Origin: Lumbricus rubellus
Taxonomy: Eukaryota; Annelida; Clitellata; Crassiclitellata; Lumbricidae
DNA: 64,000 nt
Direction: 5' to 3'
Assembly (NCBI GenBank): GCA_945859605.1
Contig: OX243811.1
Location: 55,084,069 to 55,148,068 of the forward strand
The notes beneath the pieces were generated by a model. That model was not told where the DNA came from and ran no database searches. It was given only the letters and a program-made list of their open reading frames with translations. Position 1 is the stretch's first letter. Each line of letters starts with the position of its first letter. Positions 19,727-30,158 of this stretch are shown here, piece after piece. Both the position numbers and the translations under genes were made by a program.

Positions 19727-20945
19727 TAGGGTGTCTCGATAGGTCGTGAACGATTTTGAATGCAGACAAATATATGTTATACACAAAATAATGTGAAAAG
19801 TTTTATACTGGCGGATAGGTTATTCAAATGAAAATGTTATTCTAAAAAAATTAGATCACTAGATCACTTAATAAAATTGTAGCGCCAATATCCGTGACGT
19901 CATCACATTCGTGCCAAGTAAACGTCCAGTTAAGACGCAAACAATTGTACGACCATTAGGCTATTGTTATTCCACACGTAATCAATTAATGCAAATTATC
20001 ATTTAGTATTTAATAATGTTTCCTTTAATCTTTATGGCAGCCTCAAGTCGATTAGGCATCGAGCCAAATAGATTTTTCAGAGTTGTCAGAGGTAGGCTAG
20101 GCCTATCGATGTCCATGCCTTACGAAACCGAAGTTTTAAAGTGTTCAGTATCTGGGGTTCGGCATAAACAGTTGGATTAACAAAAGTTCAAATCACTCCA
20201 AATAAAACTTCAGTCTCTTCGACTTATTACATCAATGAGATACAGGAGAAAGAGGTCAAACCCGCATTCCAGCGAAGTGCAGTCTGCGACTCTGCGCTCA
20301 GTTAACAGCCGCAAAAATGTTTCATAATAACGGCGAAGGATTACTTCAACAAGACGGTGCACGTGCAGTCGTGCACACACATCAAAGGCCTCAGTCGAAT
20401 GGTTGAACAAGAATATCAATGGATACCATTGGATAGCCTACATCTCACCGGGGGACTGGCCGCTTAATTCGCCGGATTTGTCACCAATGGAAAATGTTTG
20501 GTGGCAACTGTTTATGCCGATACCGAACCCCAAACGACCTTAAAACGTCGGCTTTGTAAGGCATGGACATCAATAGGCCTACCTCTGACAACTCTGAAAA
20601 ATCTATTTGGCTCGATGACTAATCGACTTGAGGCTGTAATAAAGAGTAAAGGAAACATTATTAAATACTAAATAATAATTTGTATTAATTAATTATGTGT
20701 GGATTAACAATAATGGTCGTACAATATTGTTTGCGGCTTAACTGGACGTTTAATTGGCACGAATTTGATGACGTCACGGATATTGGCGCTACAATTTTAT
20801 TAAGTGAGCTAATGATCTAATTTTTTTTATTTTAACATTTTCATTTGAATAACCTATCCGCCAGTATAAAACTTTCCACATTATATTGTGTATAACATAT
20901 ATTTGTCTGCATTCAAAATCGTTCACGACCTATCGAGACACCCTA
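19727..20945 (+). mobile_element. Tc1-type fold-back element with arms of about 445 bp
   Basis: Ends TAGGGTGTCTCGATAGGTCG and its reverse complement, with TA on each side (19725-19726, 20946-20947). The inverted arms run to about 20173 and from about 20500, and are highly similar throughout (for example ATCCGTGACGTCATCACATT against its complement). The spacer plus right arm carry the second half of a Tc1 transposase on the plus strand: LLQQDGARAV with the second catalytic Asp, DWPLNSPDLSPMENVWW with the final Glu, and LKNLFGSM with RLEAVIKSKGN near the end. The left arm is an inverted copy of this 3' end in place of the N-terminal half. It is non-autonomous and should form a long hairpin. Confidence 0.85.
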
Positions 20946-20947
20946 TA

Positions 20948-21136
20948 GAACCATGTGGCACACCACAGATGATCCAATCTCATTGAAAAACCAATTGAAC
21001 TTATTAGCTCTATCAAATATTTATCTTTAGCCTAATCTCAACATCGTCAATTAATAAGCTATCCGATATTGTGGCATATATCTTACCATTAAGTAGTGTT
21101 TCAAAATTTGCCATGTTTTATTCTGTAACCATCAAT
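20948..21136. other. Short non-coding spacer
   Basis: AT-rich sequence between the fold-back element and the ATC array, with no feature seen. Confidence 0.4.
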
Positions 21137-21175
21137 ATTATCATCATCATCAATCATCGTCATCATCAATGATTT

Positions 21176-21216
<41 letters not shown>

Positions 21217-21402
21217 TAATGATTCATCATCATCATCATCGATGATTCATCATCATCATTAATGATTCATCATCATCATCATCATTATCATCATCATCAA
21301 TGATTCATCATCATCATCATCAATGATTCATCATCGTCATCTACATCATCATCAATGATTCATCATCATCATCACCACCAGTGTCCACCACCATTATCAT
21401 AA
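21137..21402. repeat. (ATC)n array with interspersed AATGATT units
   Basis: About 265 bp of CATCATCATC broken regularly by AATGATTCATCATC. This gives a higher-order pattern of roughly 24-40 bp. Confidence 0.92.
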
Positions 21403-21696
21403 TTGATCATCATGCAATTAATCACTTCCAGCAAATCTCAAGTTATATATTATGCTTGTTGGTTTCTGGGATGAAGAAAAAGTACAGCATCAGACACACA
21501 ATGGAAGACCTGTAAGCCGAATATCGGTGCACCGCACATGAAAGTCAATAATATTATTTAGGAATATGTTGACTGTTACCAAGGTCTCGGTAGAATTAAC
21601 CATCATGGGAGCAGCTTTCATCTGCTTTGCAAACATTATTGCATGGCATTTCTGACCAGTGGACCTCTTTGCAAACACCGTAACTCCAGTGCCATC

Positions 21697-21991
21697 CATG
21701 GGCGTCCACAGGAATTTTTCTAGGGGGGCGCAAACTTTTAAATAATTGTCACATGGTCTAAATTTAATGGGCGACAGTTTGAATTTCCATATTACCACGA
21801 GAGAATCCTACAGCCTACCTATACGTTTTGCGCTCAACGAAAGATATATTATATAGGTCTAACTTGTAGAACGAATTGTTAAAACACATTGAAAATCGCG
21901 TTGTAACAATCACAACCAAATAATCTAACTTTATGTGCAACTATGCGAAAAATCCAGGGGGCGCACTTGCGCCCCGCTGCGGACGCCCATG
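21697..21991. mobile_element. Non-autonomous hAT element, 295 bp
   Basis: Ends CATGGGCGTCCACAG and CTGCGGACGCCCATG (14 of 15 matching in inverted alignment). A perfect 8-bp duplication GTGCCATC lies at 21689-21696 and 21992-21999. GGGGGGCGCAAAC and GGGGGCGCACTTGCGCCCC lie just inside the ends. No coding capacity. Confidence 0.9.
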
Positions 21992-21999
21992 GTGCCATC

Positions 22000-22802
22000 T
22001 GAGACTGATCATTGAATCTCTTCAACAAAGAACTCGATCTAATTTGAAGCTTCTCTGGTTGCAGTGGTGCCGTGCAGAAAAGACGAGAGGACCAAAGCAT
22101 TCCAAATAAATGTCTGGCCGTTCAAGATAACCTGGGTCTAACCCAAAATAACAGGACCATGCCACTTCTGGAAATTTAAACATGTAAGCCGAATTTGTCA
22201 TGTAATTGTTTTGTGAACCTTCCTTTATTAATCGGCACAACGGTCAAGCATGAGGCGAACGAAATTGTCCAATAAAAAACAATTATGAGTTCGTAGTTCA
22301 AAATGTGCAGATGACAACGACAGAATTTAGTTTGACAAAACCGACAACCATTCGTTTATTTCCTTCACAGTACAAACAACAGATAGGCAAATATACAGCA
22401 CAATTAATGAGCAAATCGTACAATGATGCATCATGCTGTTATGCAGTCCAGAATACCAAGCTCCACTTATAAGCGTTGCCATAATAAGACTATTCCTGCC
22501 ATAAAATAAATGTTAAAACGATAAATGAAAAACATTCTAGTACAATTGGACTATGGAAGCGAAAACCGAACCAGGACGGAATGACAATGCAAAAGAAAGA
22601 CAAAAACCTCTTTTGTAAAAGCGGAATATCGTATGGTAACATTATTTAGTTGATCAGTTTTGTACCTGGCCTAATCTTGATTTTTAAAATGATACTAAAA
22701 CAACCACGCATATCGTGTGGTATACATTTTCCCGGGCGAACGTGTTTCTTTTTGCATTATACGTACGTGTATGTATGTAATTAGGCCTATAATAGACTAT
22801 GT

Positions 22803-22804
<2 letters not shown>
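22000..22804. other. Non-coding stretch, no gene seen
   Basis: Only short chance frames and no recognisable exon. It lies downstream (gene sense) of the spare Ly6-like exon at 23146-23343 and may hold its 3'UTR or be unrelated. Confidence 0.4.

Positions 22805-22837
<33 letters not shown>
22805..22837. repeat. (GACA)n microsatellite
   Basis: Eight GACA units followed by an imperfect CAGACAGACA copy. Confidence 0.95.
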
Positions 22838-22839
<2 letters not shown>

Positions 22840-23145
22840 ACAGACAGACATAAACAGAAACTGAGAATTAGAGCAACTTGTTTGTGTGAGGATTTTATAG
22901 TTCACACAGGTCTTTATAATCTATATTTGCACCAATAACAACAAATGAAGCTGGCAGGCTAATTACGCACGACAATGCTTACCCATAGTGCACAACACTG
23001 CATTGATTAAACAGTACACTCCAATGCATACGGGATTAGGCGCTCTATAGGCTAAGTCTTAAGCTACAATCCAAACTAAACACTGTCATAAAAGCACAGA
23101 CAAAGCATCCAGTCAACTCTTGGTTTTTGAAGAGGTTACGATCTT

Positions 23146-23343
23146 CTAGAGGAAGCGAAAGATCATGGCGCCAATCACCAATGACGTCATAAAGGTTGCC
23201 ATGGTGATGCGGCTTCCGTCGCTGCTGGCCGAATTGCACAAGTCACTTGTACAGACGTAGTTGTCACTGGATGGATTCAGGCATTTGTATGACGAAGTTC
23301 CGCTAGCGCATTCTCTGACAGTGGCACTGCTGCTTACTTGTTT
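23146..23343 (-). CDS. Spare Ly6-like terminal exon (exon 3 copy)
   Basis: Reads KQVSSSATVREC through YVCTSDLCN, then a hydrophobic tail (MATFMTSLVIGAMIFRFL) and a stop. That is the last finger of an LU domain plus a GPI signal. Length (198 nt), phase (0) and acceptor (TTTCAG|AAACAAGT) are identical to exon 3 of copies A and B. No second exon 2 is seen between it and exon 3 of copy B (24308-24505). It could be a mutually exclusive last exon of copy B, giving a second protein isoform, or the remnant of a copy that lost its first exons. The frame is intact, which argues for use. Confidence 0.6.
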   Translation of the reverse strand, partial: KQVSSSATVRECASGTSSYKCLNPSSDNYVCTSDLCNSASSDGSRITMATFMTSLVIGAMIFRFL

Positions 23344-23344
23344 C

Positions 23345-23412
23345 TGAAACATCATCAGCATCACTATCATCATCACCACCACCATCAGCAGCAGCAGCAG
23401 CAGCGTCACAGA
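23345..23412. repeat. (ATC/CAG)n array beside the spare exon 3
   Basis: CATCATCAGCATCAC then CACCACCATCAGCAGCAGCAG, directly upstream (gene sense) of the exon acceptor, as in the other copies. Confidence 0.85.
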
Positions 23413-23444
23413 CACCATCATCATTATTCCATTATGTCCTATGT

Positions 23445-23692
23445 GATGATGATGATGATGTGATGATCATGATGATGAGTTCTCTACCCGAAGGAAGGTT
23501 TATTAGCATTGTACCTATGGGGTTGAGATGAGTGAGGTGGTATCCCATTGCCCTCCTCACAGACAATAATAAAATTATTGTGGGTGAGCAACTTGTCCAA
23601 GGTCGCTACGTGAGGCTTGAGGTAGATTCAAGCCTGTGACCTTTCGGACATAAGGCAACGACAACTACACCACCGCGTCCCGCATATCCTAT
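23445..23692 (-). mobile_element. tRNA-derived SINE, family 2, with ATC-type tail
   Basis: On the minus strand the head reads GCGGGACGCGGTGGTGTAGT (A box), then GGCTTGAATCTAC (B box). The body is ACCTTGGACAAGTTGCTCAC ... GTCTGTGAGGAGGGCAATGG, and the 3' end AGAGAACTCATCATCATGAT joins a trinucleotide tail. The same body occurs on the plus strand at about 62890-63160. The tail sequence is the same as the many ATC microsatellites in this window. Confidence 0.7.
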
Positions 23693-24307
23693 AGTTAGTA
23701 GACTTATGATGCGCCTCTTACAGTATTAGCTAATCAGAGGCACTTCTATAATAGTGCATAGAAACCATCGAAACTGGAGTGGATTAAGGGAACGCGCAGA
23801 GACAGTAGGCCTAGCAGTGCCTCCAGATAAGCAATGCTCCCCCTTCCGTCATCGTTATCTTCATCTCCACCAAACCCTTCGTCACCATCACCATGACTGA
23901 ATGTATGAAAAAACTAAAAATACATTAGTTTATTCATGCATGCATATTTGACATCGTTCCAAAACATGCATAGGCTTAACTAGCGTGTTATAGCGCCTTG
24001 AATGAAACAGTCAAAATCCATAATTCTATTAGCAGCCTAATAGTAAAATATGACAGGCTAATAATTATGCATAACATAGGCCTAAGCGGAAATTTCATAG
24101 CATTAGAATAGGCCTACATTGTACAAAAATGCAGCGTATAAAGAATGGATTCCAATTAAGGGTCTATAGGACTACATACTACTGGCCTATTAGGCCTACC
24201 TTAGGTGCTATACAGTCCTACTAAGCAGTGCATGGAAGTCATAAAAGCACAGACAAAGCATCCAGTCAACTCTATGGTTTTTGTCTTTTTGAAGAGGTTC
24301 AGATCGT

Positions 24308-24908
24308 CTAGAATAAACGAACAATCATGGCGGTAATCATCAATGACGTCATAAGGGTTGCCATGGTGATACGGCTCCCGTCGCGGTTGGCCGTGTTGCA
24401 CAAGTCGCTTGCGCAGATGTGGTTGTTGCTGGATAGATCAGCGCATTTGTATATCGATAGTCCTTTAGCACACTCTCTGAATGTACCACTGTCGGTAACT
24501 TGTTTCTGAAATACCATCATCAACATAATCATCACCATCATCATCGTCGCCATCGTAGGCCCTAATCATCGTCGTCATCATCATCTTCATCATCATCATC
24601 GTCGGCGTCGTCATCATCATCATCAACGTCATCGTCACCACTTGCTGCTCCGCCTCTTTGATGTCTTCGTTTTAAGTTCACCCAGTCGTAGTATGCAGAT
24701 CATTCATGCCGTTTGTTTGTTTGTTTGTCTGTCTGTCTTTCAGCCTGTGTGTCTGCGTCTGTCTGTCTGCCTGTCCGTCTGGCTGTGTCTGTCTGTCAGT
24801 CTGCCTGCCCGCCCGCCCAGCAGCAACAGCAATAACTTAATTTATTATGTATGCAGGCTATATGATTGTGTCAAAGCACGTAAATTAAGCGCCTGATATA
24901 TATATAGG

Positions 24909-24952
<44 letters not shown>

Positions 24953-27900
24953 CCTGCAGTAGGTCTAGTATAATTATATAGGTCTACAACTCTACATCAC
25001 AAAGCGCTGAAGCGGATAGAGCGAATGAATTCGACCTACAATGCAGCAAACGCATGCTTCTCCTTGTGTGATGCCATACGACACGAAGACATGTTCGGAA
25101 CACGTAGGAGTCGAACCTGAATTGCAGTCATAGCATTTCAACGCAGACGACACTCCAACAAAGGCAGCTACAACACAAAATAATGCATTCAGATTTAGTT
25201 GCATAGTTGCATTTTAGGTCATGCGAAAATGCTACAGGCCTTTGTTTGCTCACTCTTTGTCTTTTTCGTGTTCGCAATTTTACTAGAGACATATTTTGGG
25301 TGCAAGGATAGCACTTTTCATTTATTTATTCATCTCCATCCTACAAAACTTATTAAGATCTCACTTCTTGCTCTCTTTCCACATGTCATTCAAAGCTTAA
25401 ATATAATTGCTTTTTAGAAACCTGCCTAACTTAACTAGGTCAACTACACCTCTTTGCATAAGCTGCTTCGACTACAAACACCAGCAGGTCCTGTCTGAAT
25501 GCTAAGGCCTATCTGTCAACTTTTATGTAAGACAGTAAACTTCGAGACCAAGACAGTGGGAACGGAGACTGAGACCGAGAGGGAAGATTCAAGACTGGGT
25601 CACTGTTCACAATGGGGCATTTATGCCACAGATTACGGAATAAACATCAACAAAATTTGGACCCTATCTATAGAATCTCGAAACAATAATTATTTTTATC
25701 CCAAATGTTCATGTCTACTATGACAGAGACAAATCACTGAAGTTTGCCGATCACCTGAATAATATAAAGAAAGTCTAAACGTTTAAATTCCTTAAAAGAA
25801 TGTAAATTAATTATTTAATGTGATATAAATATCCGAGGGCATCTCAGAGCCCTCAAAGCCACTTCAGAGAGACCAGCCTATAACCATGGCTACCAATTTT
25901 ATTGCACCAAGATAACAAAACATTTTTGCGAAGTAGGCCTAAATATACTAAAAAAGTTGGTTACAACCGGAAACCCAGAAGGGATTATAAGTCCCACTGG
26001 AAGGGCTATAGTATACCTATCCACGCTTTCAGATTCAAGATGGTAGATAGGCAAGTATCATGTGGACCTAAGTATTTACAATCTGGAAATACAGATGATG
26101 CAGTCTTAACTAAAAACGTAAACATCCAAAGTTAGGATAACATGGTGTTGTTGGGCTATCAAACCTTAACTAAGACAAATAATAAAAAGAAATAAACCTT
26201 AACTAGAAAGAAAAAAGAAAATTAATTTAAATAATAGAAGTGCCATTATATACTTATCACCGGCGCTAATCAAGTCCGCAATAGCCAGAGCTGCCCTGTA
26301 AATTCGTTCCGGTGCCAGGTCAAAATCCGGGGGAGTTTAACCGACTAGACAGCGTGGTTCTACTGTTGTTGTTGGTGATGATCATGATGAGGATGATGAG
26401 GATGATGATGATGGTGGTGGTCATAGGCGTACGGGAGGTTTCAGAAGTGGGGGGGGACAAAGATTGAACTTCTGCCCGAAAAATTTATCCGGCCAAAAAG
26501 TTGACGACCTTTTTTTTTTAGTCGTCCGCGACTATTTTTGCCCGAAAAACCAGACTTGCCCGAAACTTGACGACCTTTTTTTGCGTTTGGGTCTGTGTTT
26601 GCCCGAAAAAACCACCAAACTTGCCCGAATTTGGGGGGGGGCAATTGCCCCCCTGCACCCCCGCCTCGTACGCCTATGGTGGTGGTGGTGGTGATCGTGC
26701 GGTGGAACTTGATTTAGAATCGGGATAGGATTGATTGAAGAGTTTCGTTGTCAGTCGTGAAAGGAAAATGTGTCGAGGTTCACAACAGCTCAGAATAATG
26801 GTGCGTGTCAATCTTGGGTGCGTGTGGACAGGTGTGTGTCTACCAGCTTAGATAGGCTTTCAGTGTGTCAAGGCCCTATAATTTATGCAGTCTGAGCCAT
26901 AGGCTACATGATTTTGCATGCTTATTCGATGTATACCTAATCAGCTTGGCTTAAAAGTCAACAGACTGCAGGCCTATAGCCTATGCGAAAAAAATACTTA
27001 GGTGTCCAAAGTCGAAACTGCTATAAAGTTTCTTGTGGTCCTCAATCGTGATCGACTTCTAGAGTCTAGACATTCTGAAGTATCAGCTAATCATAATAAT
27101 GCGTGGGTGAGAGAGATAATGCGTAGGCCTAGGCTATAAGTGCGCTAGGCCTATACGGCATTCATTCCGGATTTATTTTTGAGTAGATGTAAAATCCTGG
27201 CCTCCTCCACTGCTGAAATCTCCCGTACGCCTATGGCCACCGTTCAGCATTTTCGGGGCAAGTAACCAAAGCGTTAAAATGAAGAATTCTCAGGAGCAAT
27301 TTTGATGACGGACTAAAAAATACAAGTATAGGCCTATAGCAGAGGTTGGGCCCAGAATCCCTGTGGATAGATAATGTATTAATAGGCCTACGTTTATTTT
27401 TCATTCAAGATAGCCTATATAGGCCTATATAGGCCTATATACACTTTTCCAGTCCCCAAGCTTGGAGAAGAGGAGAGATACACTAGGCCTTTGTCTTTGA
27501 CTATGTCTTTGTTTTGACATAGGCCTAGTGTCGTTAATTGGCAACAAGACATTGCACTTTGCAGTGGTGCATTAGCAGTTTAAATTGGCGCTTTAGAAGT
27601 TTGGAGTTTACGATCGATACAAATTCGATAGGATATGCTTCGAGTTCGTGGGGTTTTCTGAGGATTGAAGCTCCACGGTTGGGACAAGTTTTGTTGAATG
27701 CGTGGCTTTCATTGCCAAGAGGCCGATGGCATCCGTGTCTCACATGATACATAAGATAGGCCTACTCATGGCTGGTCATGAGTCCAGGTTTCGAGCCGAG
27801 GAGTAGGCTTAATAATAATAATAATAATAATTTATAATGGTGACATCATTGGCATGAAGAGCAGAACATCAGATGGGAAGTGGGATCGATTTCCATTAGG

Positions 27901-29095
27901 CCTATATATAACCAAAGGTCCACTCTAGTCTATCGTTCTCTCTAGAACGTTTGATAACACTAGTCTGGATATAATGAATACAACGAACTTTTTAAAATGT
28001 TATATTGTAATGTGATGTGAATTAATCAGAATTATATTGTTGTGACTCTGTATGACTATTCACACAATCCTGTAGCCTGTTGCCCAAGCCACACAGGATT
28101 TACTTAACTTAACTAAACAGTCTAAGCTGAAGGTCACAGACAGATAACCGTAATCGTAGCCTAATCGTAATCTCGAGACTTCTACAGCGCCCACAAAAAC
28201 GAAGTCGCGGGAACCAGCAGGGCCGGATTAAGGCATGTTCAACATGTTCCGCGGAACAGGGGCCCCCACACTTTAGGGGGCCCCCACAAATGTGTGAAAA
28301 AAAATTTCAGCAAATTTCTGCCACACGACTATTTAAAAAAAAATTCGGCGGATGACTAAAAAAAAGAAAAGAAAAAGGTCATCAACTTTTTTGGCGGATG
28401 AAATGGTATAACTTTAAAATTTTTCAGAAAAATGTCTAAAATTTTCCTCAAAAAATTCCCGAAAAGGGCCCCCACAAAAATTCCCGAACAGGGCCCCGAC
28501 ATTGCTTAATCCGGCCCTGGGAACCAGCTTATTCACAGGCGTTTAATCAAAACAAAATCCATAGGCAGCGGGTCAAGTCCGGAGAGTCAGGCAGGCAGAC
28601 AGATGGACGGCTAAGGTGGGTGATGTTTAGGGTTGAGATGACGAAGGATGTGAGGAGAATCGGAAGAATCAGGATAGGATTTGCGGAAGAGCAATATTTT
28701 TCAGTTTTGAGTGAAAGACCTGTGGGGAGATAATAACTAAGGGTACAGAAGGCCTTCCTGCCACTTCAAACAACAATTCTGAGGCTTATTTTCACTTCAG
28801 GTAGGTTTCAGGTAGGTTCTACACTTGTGATTTTAGGCCAGCTGTGCTTTTGCGGTGAACAATAAAGTTGATTAAATTGAATTAGACTAGAGTCACGCAA
28901 AGGTTTTTCTTTGCTTAACTATGTTAAGGAAATAACGATCAAGGATCTAACAGTCATCATGCTAAACAAAGCTAAAGGTCTGCGCACAAGATATGCAGGC
29001 GTAATATTGGCCTAAATGGTTGGTAAATTAATGTTAGACTTACCAAGACAGGCGACCAACAGTCCAACGTACGCTACACCAGTTCCGCTCTTCAT
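24308..29095 (-). CDS. Ly6/uPAR-like GPI-anchored protein, copy B (three exons, 125 aa)
   Basis: Exons 29044-29095, 25040-25167 and 24308-24505, all with GT-AG boundaries and matching phases (1, then 0). Exon 1 gives MKSGTGVAYVGLLVACL. With the start of exon 2 (AAFVGVSSA) this forms a signal peptide. The mature part has ten cysteines in LU-domain order: CYDC, PTC, EAC, VCC, REC, YKC, HIC and a final LCN. It ends in a hydrophobic GPI-type tail (MATLMTSLMITAMIVRLF). Predicted to be an extracellular membrane-anchored three-finger protein of unknown ligand. A 250-bp hAT and a 300-bp hAT lie in intron 1, and an ATC array lies in intron 2. Exon 2 can also be read through from an ATG at 25204 (MQLNLNALFCVVA), a possible alternative start. 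A second terminal exon at 23146-23343 could replace exon 3. Confidence 0.75.
24508..24640. repeat. (ATC/GTC)n array in intron 2 of Ly6-like copy B
   Basis: About 130 bp of CATCATC and CGTCATC units directly upstream of the exon-3 acceptor. Confidence 0.9.
24713..24822. repeat. (TGTC)n degenerate microsatellite
   Basis: GTTTGTTTGTCTGTCTG passes into TCTGTCTGCCTGTCC and CTGCCTGCCCGCC, a decaying tetranucleotide array in intron 2 of copy B. Confidence 0.85.
24897..24950. repeat. (TA)n microsatellite
   Basis: TATATATA interrupted once by GGCC, in intron 2 of copy B. Confidence 0.92.
25230..25510. repeat. Segmental duplication block, copy 2 (pair of 100-360)
   Basis: Same-orientation partner of 100-360, beginning about 60 bp upstream (gene sense) of exon 2 of copy B. 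See that entry for landmarks. Confidence 0.55.
25511..26413. other. Intron 1 sequence of copy B, nothing further seen
   Basis: AT-rich, with short unrelated frames and a GATGATGATG array at about 26370-26412 that abuts the next hAT element. Confidence 0.4.
26422..26678. mobile_element. Non-autonomous hAT element, 257 bp
   Basis: Inverted ends CATAGGCGTACGGGAGG and CCTCGTACGCCTATG, flanked by GTGGTGGT at 26414-26421 and 26679-26686. The duplication falls in a GGT-rich tract, so its exact limits are less certain. Inside are repeated TGCCCGAAAAA units and a GGGGGGGGCAATTGCCCCCC hairpin. A solitary CCGTACGCCTATGG end also lies at about 27222-27235. Confidence 0.75.
26690..28217. other. Intron 1 sequence of copy B with TAGGCCTA-rich DNA
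   Basis: No gene seen. Several AGGCCTATA clusters occur (27416-27445 reads TATATAGGCCTATATAGGCC). The stretch at about 26990-27400 weakly matches 2140-2510. A short (AAT)n tract lies at 27811-27830. Confidence 0.4.
28218..28519. mobile_element. Non-autonomous hAT element, 302 bp
   Basis: Inverted ends CAGGGCCGGATTAA and TTAATCCGGCCCTG, perfect over 14 bp. A perfect 8-bp duplication GGAACCAG lies at 28210-28217 and 28520-28527. The paralogous locus at about 5395-5405 (GGAGCCAGCTTATTCACA) lacks it, giving a natural empty site. Sub-terminal GGGGGCCCCCACA blocks. Same end sequence as the 1.8-kb element at 30159. Confidence 0.93.
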
Positions 29096-29349
29096 GACAG
29101 TTATCGGTACCGTTGTTCACACAAGTGTTTCAGTGTTGTTTCTGCTGAGAATAGCGCAAATTCCCTGCTCGGCTCTCATATAACACCGTATAGGCATTCG
29201 TCGGCCTATAGGCTATTACATTTCAGCCTACGTTTAGTCGGCAGTTATAGGCTAATACGCCGACTAGCATACAGGTGAGCCTGCTTGCGTCGCAGCACAA
29301 GTGTTTTCGCTAACCCTATAGTGCACCCCTCCTTTGCTATTCCGCGCCA

Positions 29350-29600
29350 CAGGCCATGCGGCTGCTCTTAATTAGTCCATATTGCTCGTAGGCTACTTCC
29401 ACTATGCAGAACCGTGCTTTCTCGGTGGTAGGACCTTCAACCTGGAATGGTCTTCCTCTAATCCTCCGCTCCCTTTCTAAAAGTTCTTCTAAGGCTTTCC
29501 TCTCTCATCTTAAGACAGTTTTCTTTGGCCGCACTGAGGTTGGGGGCACCTCTGAGTAGCCCTTTAAGAGGCACTATATAAATGCATTTCATGAATGAAT
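29350..29600 (+). mobile_element. LINE 3' end (CR1/L2-like)
   Basis: Encodes MQNRAFSVVGPSTWNGLPL followed by a FLSHLKTVFFG-like stretch, the conserved ending of CR1/L2-type reverse transcriptases. The tail is GCACTATATAAATGC then ATGAATGAAT. It lies just upstream of exon 1 of Ly6-like copy B. 5'-truncated and without catalytic domains. Confidence 0.65.
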
Positions 29601-30150
29601 AAGACAGATTTCCATCGTGCTAGCATAACACACTACTACAAAAGTTGAACCAGACAAAGAACATGTGGTCCTTTGTCCACAAAGACTCCACATGCAACAT
29701 TTTAAAGTGATTTACACAGGCAAGAAGTAATGACAATTTATGTGGCGCCATTACACCAATCATGTTGAGCAAAGTGCAGTGTGATGATTTGAGCCTCATG
29801 TGAATCGGCCTCAAGGTTTGGAACACAGTATACATGTATATACACAGAATATATTATATTCTAAGGACAACGGTTTGAAGCAATTGTTTTATGCGTCCTA
29901 GCCATCATGCAATATCAGGACACAAAGGTAACGCATGAAGAAATGTGCTACCTGTCTTCCAACCCTTGGCACACCGACATCGACAAACTGGCTGATCCCC
30001 TTTTTATCATTTTGTGATTAAACTCTTAACTCTTAAAGTAAACAGTCTGGTATCTAATTACATTTATATAGGGTCATAAACACCATGTATCAAGAAAATA
30101 GAAAGAAAAGGCACTGATGATAAATTATATTGCTCTTATGCAACATCAAA
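29601..30150. other. Non-coding stretch, no gene seen
   Basis: AT-rich unique sequence between a LINE tail and a hAT element, with no exon or repeat recognised. Confidence 0.4.
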
Positions 30151-30158
30151 GGGTTATG

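Noticed and set aside
25168..25204. ATG at 25204 as the start of Ly6-like copy B
   Set aside because: Kept only as an alternative: the acceptor at 25168 and the phase-matched signal exon at 29044-29095 fit better, and copy A lacks the equivalent ATG.
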